Shown here: piece after piece, positions 61,500 to 64,000 of the stretch | Layout of the letters: every line of letters begins with the position of its first letter | Position numbering within the stretch: the stretch's first letter is position 1 | Origin: Sphingomicrobium sediminis | GTDB lineage: Bacteria > Pseudomonadota > Alphaproteobacteria > Sphingomonadales > Sphingomonadaceae | DNA length: 64,000 bases | Reading direction: 5' to 3' | NCBI RefSeq assembly: GCF_023805295.1 | Contig: NZ_JAMSHT010000001.1 | Location: 806,001 to 870,000 of the forward strand | The notes under the pieces: generated by a model | The model's input: the letters and a program-made list of their open reading frames with translations, nothing else | What the model was told of the DNA's origin: nothing | Database searches by the model: none | Translations under genes and position numbers: made by a program

Positions 61500-62776
61500 T
61501 AGCGATCACACTCCCCGAACACCACGTCGATGGCCGACAGCACCGCGGTGGTGTCCGCCAGCATGTGGCCCTTCATCATGAAATCCATCGCCTGCAAATG
61601 GCTGAACGCGGTCGGCCGGATCTTGCAGCGATAGGGTTTGTTGGTACCGTCGGCGACGAGGTAGACGCCGAATTCGCCCTTGGGGCTTTCGGTCGCGACA
61701 TACACCTCGCCGGCGGGCACGTGATAGCCCTCAGTATAGAGCTTGAAGTGGTGGATCAGCGCTTCCATCGACTGCTTCATCTCCGCGCGCTTGGGCGGGA
61801 AGACCTTGCGGTCGAGGCTGCCGATCGGGCCGACTGGCATTTCCTTGAGGCACTGGCGCATGATACGGGCCGACTGGCGCACTTCCTCGACACGGACCAT
61901 GAAGCGGTCGTAGCAATCGCCATTGGTGCCGACCGGCACGTCGAATTCCATGCGGTCATAGACTTCGTAGGGCTGCGACTTGCGCAGGTCCCACGGAATG
62001 CCAGACGCGCGGATCATCGGGCCGCTAAAGCCCCAGGCCAGCGCATCTTCCTTGCTGACGACGCCGATATCGACGTTGCGCTGCTTGAAGATGCGGTTGT
62101 CGGCGACCAGGCTGATCGCATCCTCGAAAAGCTGAAGGCGCGTATCGAGCCACTCGCCCATTTCGGCGAGCACGCTTTCGGGAATGTCCTGGTGGACACC
62201 GCCGACGCGGAAATAGTTGGCATGCATGCGCGCGCCCGACACCTTCTCGTAGAACTGCATCGTGTCTTCGCGCACTTCGAACAGCCACAGGTTGGGCGTC
62301 ATCGCGCCCACGTCCATGACGTGACTGCCGAGGTTGAGCATGTGGTTGGAGATGCGCGTCAGCTCGGCCATCAGAACGCGGATATATTGCGCGCGCAGCG
62401 GCACTTCGAGGCCCATCAGCTTCTCGACCGCGAGCACGTAGCTATGCTCCATGCACATGGGCGAGCAATAATCGAGTCGATCGAAATAAGGCAGCGCCTG
62501 CGCGTAGGTCTTGTACTCGATTAGTTTCTCGGTGCCGCGGTGGAGCAGGCCGACGTGCGGATCAACGCGCTCGACGATTTCGCCGTCCAGCTCCATGATC
62601 AGGCGCAGCACGCCGTGCGCCGCAGGGTGCTGCGGGCCGAAATTGATCGTGTAGTTCTGGATCGTGTCGTCACCGGCCGTATCGGGCTGGTCGAGATGCA
62701 CGCCATGCTCGCGCGTGGCGTCGAACTCCATCGCACGCTCGTCGGGGAAAGTCTGGATTTCGACCTTGGTCGTCAT
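61499..62776 (-). CDS. nuoD: NADH-quinone oxidoreductase subunit D
   Basis: The 425-residue 49-kDa-type subunit that lines the quinone cavity. It has a 40-residue polar N-terminal extension, then [18 protein letters not shown] with the conserved His, [12 protein letters not shown], and [20 protein letters not shown]. The C-terminus ends in the typical [12 protein letters not shown] overlap with nuoC. Confidence 0.97.
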   Translation of the reverse strand: MTTKVEIQTFPDERAMEFDATREHGVHLDQPDTAGDDTIQNYTINFGPQHPAAHGVLRLIMELDGEIVERVDPHVGLLHRGTEKLIEYKTYAQALPYFDRLDYCSPMCMEHSYVLAVEKLMGLEVPLRAQYIRVLMAELTRISNHMLNLGSHVMDVGAMTPNLWLFEVREDTMQFYEKVSGARMHANYFRVGGVHQDIPESVLAEMGEWLDTRLQLFEDAISLVADNRIFKQRNVDIGVVSKEDALAWGFSGPMIRASGIPWDLRKSQPYEVYDRMEFDVPVGTNGDCYDRFMVRVEEVRQSARIMRQCLKEMPVGPIGSLDRKVFPPKRAEMKQSMEALIHHFKLYTEGYHVPAGEVYVATESPKGEFGVYLVADGTNKPYRCKIRPTAFSHLQAMDFMMKGHMLADTTAVLSAIDVVFGECDR

Positions 62777-63645
62777 TCGCCCTTCTCCTCACGCGGCTTG
62801 GCCGGCGTGTCTCCGCGCGTTTCGGGCGCGTCCGTATCGGTATCCTTGCCGCCCGCATGGTCGGCCTTGTCGGCAGCGCTGTCGCGTGCTTCTTCCTTGG
62901 CCTTCTCGTTGGTCGGCTTGCCCGCGCCCGTGTCCGAAGGCTTTTCGGTCACCTTGGGGCTTGGCGGCGGTGCTTTGGGGTCGACCTTCTCAGCCGTAGG
63001 CGCCTTGGCCGGCGTCTGCGCGCCGGGCGCATTACCCTCGGCCTTTTCATCACCCGGCAGGCGATATTCGGCGCCTTCCCAGGGCGATAGGAAATCGAAG
63101 GTACGGAAATCCTGCGCCAGGCTCACCGGCTCGTACACGACCCGCTTCTCGGCTTCGGAATAACGCAGCTCGACATGGCCCGTCATCGGGAAATCCTTGC
63201 GCAGCGGATGCCCCTCGAAGCCGTAGTCGGTGAGAATGCGGCGCAAATCGGGATTGCCCGCAAAGTCGACGCCAAAAAGGTCGAACACTTCGCGCTCGAG
63301 CCAGCCAGCCACCGGCCACAGGTCGACGATGCTGGGCACCGGCGTCTTGGCATCGGTTGTCACCTTCACGCGGACGCGATGGTTATGCGTCACCGACAGC
63401 AGGTGGTAATTGACGTCGAACCGCTCGGCCCGCTCGGGATAGTCCGCGCCGGCAATTTCCATCAGCTGTTGATAGCCATATTCATCGCGCAGCAGGCCCA
63501 GCGCCGCGACCAGCGCATCGCGCGTCACTGTAAGCGTCAATTCACCGACATGGTCCTTGGTCTCGACAAGGCCCTTGCCGATGGCTTTCTTGAAGCCATC
63601 GAGAAAATCGTCGCGCGCTTCAATCTTGGGGAAGGACAGGCTCAT
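62773..63645 (-). CDS. nuoC: NADH-quinone oxidoreductase subunit C with low-complexity tail
   Basis: The 30-kDa-type subunit. Residues 1-205 are a normal NuoC ([71 protein letters not shown]). After that comes an extension of about 85 residues made of Ala, Pro, Lys, Glu, Asp and Thr with no hydrophobic core. The total is 290 residues. The ATG at 63645 overlaps the nuoB stop; longer upstream frames lie inside nuoB. Confidence 0.95.
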   Translation of the reverse strand: MSLSFPKIEARDDFLDGFKKAIGKGLVETKDHVGELTLTVTRDALVAALGLLRDEYGYQQLMEIAGADYPERAERFDVNYHLLSVTHNHRVRVKVTTDAKTPVPSIVDLWPVAGWLEREVFDLFGVDFAGNPDLRRILTDYGFEGHPLRKDFPMTGHVELRYSEAEKRVVYEPVSLAQDFRTFDFLSPWEGAEYRLPGDEKAEGNAPGAQTPAKAPTAEKVDPKAPPPSPKVTEKPSDTGAGKPTNEKAKEEARDSAADKADHAGGKDTDTDAPETRGDTPAKPREEKGE

Positions 63646-64000
63646 CGCTCGATCGTCCCCTCGCGGCGGATTTTTCGCTGCAACTGCATGATGCCGTAGA
63701 GCAAGGCTTCCGCGGTCGGCGGGCAGCCCGGCACATAGACATCGACCGGCACGACGCGGTCGCAACCGCGAACGACGCTGTAGCTATAGTGATAATAGCC
63801 GCCGCCATTGGCGCAGCTGCCCATCGAGATGACGTAGCGCGGCTCGCTCATCTGATCGTAAACCTTGCGCAGCGCCGGGGCCATCTTGTTGCAGAGCGTG
63901 CCCGCGACGATCATCACGTCGCTCTGGCGCGGACTCGCGCGCGGCGCCGCACCGAAGCGCTCGAGGTCGTAGCGCGGCATGTTCACATGGATCATTTCGA
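63642..64000 (-). CDS. nuoB: NADH-quinone oxidoreductase subunit B, N-terminus cut by window edge
   Basis: The N2-cluster subunit. The visible part starts at [17 protein letters not shown] and includes [39 protein letters not shown] and [18 protein letters not shown], giving three of the N2 cysteine sites. About 119 codons are in view; the first 50-60 residues, including the adjacent cysteine pair, lie to the right. The stop overlaps the nuoC ATG (ATGA). Confidence 0.96.
   Translation of the reverse strand, partial: EMIHVNMPRYDLERFGAAPRASPRQSDVMIVAGTLCNKMAPALRKVYDQMSEPRYVISMGSCANGGGYYHYSYSVVRGCDRVVPVDVYVPGCPPTAEALLYGIMQLQRKIRREGTIER

Overview
The window is ordinary-density, high-G+C chromosomal DNA from an alphaproteobacterium, most likely a member of the Sphingomonadales. 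The pointers are: the pckA / chvI-chvG / hprK / rapZ / EIIA / HPr block with the short alphaproteobacterial HprK; the SOS box of the GTTC-N7-GTTC type next to lexA; the exosortase-associated ligase/decarboxylase/ACP genes; and a nuo cluster followed by birA-coaX-rnj-DUF1467. No rRNA, tRNA, CRISPR array, insertion sequence or prophage gene was seen, and no gap between genes exceeds 300 bases.

Layout. 1-5826: guaB (3' end cut by the window), a secreted M28 peptidase, a CitE-like lyase, an SPFH/NfeD membrane pair and a DUF3597 protein. 5997-13481: an FKBP isomerase, pckA, then a tightly overlapping signalling run (ChvI, ChvG, HprK, RapZ, PTS EIIA, HPr) and an RNA methyltransferase. 13478-19123: a duplicated-domain lipoprotein, rmuC, a Cys-rich copper-storage-like protein, def, recR, fmt and truA. 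19108-22154: a PLP decarboxylase, an acyl-CoA ligase and an ACP of the exosortase-associated type, with no exosortase in view. 22165-27261: a small secreted protein, trxB, pyrG, secG, a secreted hypothetical and tpiA. 27448-36029: ppiD-like foldase, a lone trpG, lexA with its SOS boxes, a VOC protein, comEC, gltX and gltA. 36026-41258: a histidine-kinase-like protein without the phosphoacceptor histidine, a membrane protein with a nucleotidyltransferase-like N-terminus, and an 865-residue coiled-coil membrane protein built like a polarity factor.

41268-64000 is one long minus-strand array, nuoB-C-D-E-(48-aa ORF)-F-(79-aa ORF)-five secreted paralogs-G-H-(152-aa ORF)-I-J-K-L-M-N followed by birA, coaX, rnj and DUF1467. 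Its genes are mostly coupled by ATGA or TAATG overlaps. The 4.8-kb stretch between nuoF and nuoG holds five tandem, divergent, secreted proteins that share four cysteines with nearly fixed spacing and a C-terminal CG(L/V)xE(R/S)P-type motif. I do not recognise this family. With its internal terminator, a possible LexA-type box and the other unannotated coupled ORFs, it is the strongest candidate for something undescribed in this window.

Two genes (trpG and birA) have no ATG, GTG or TTG near the expected N-terminus. In both, the best start is a CTG that overlaps the upstream stop codon as CTGA. Three convergent gene pairs share one palindromic CTAG as both stop codons.
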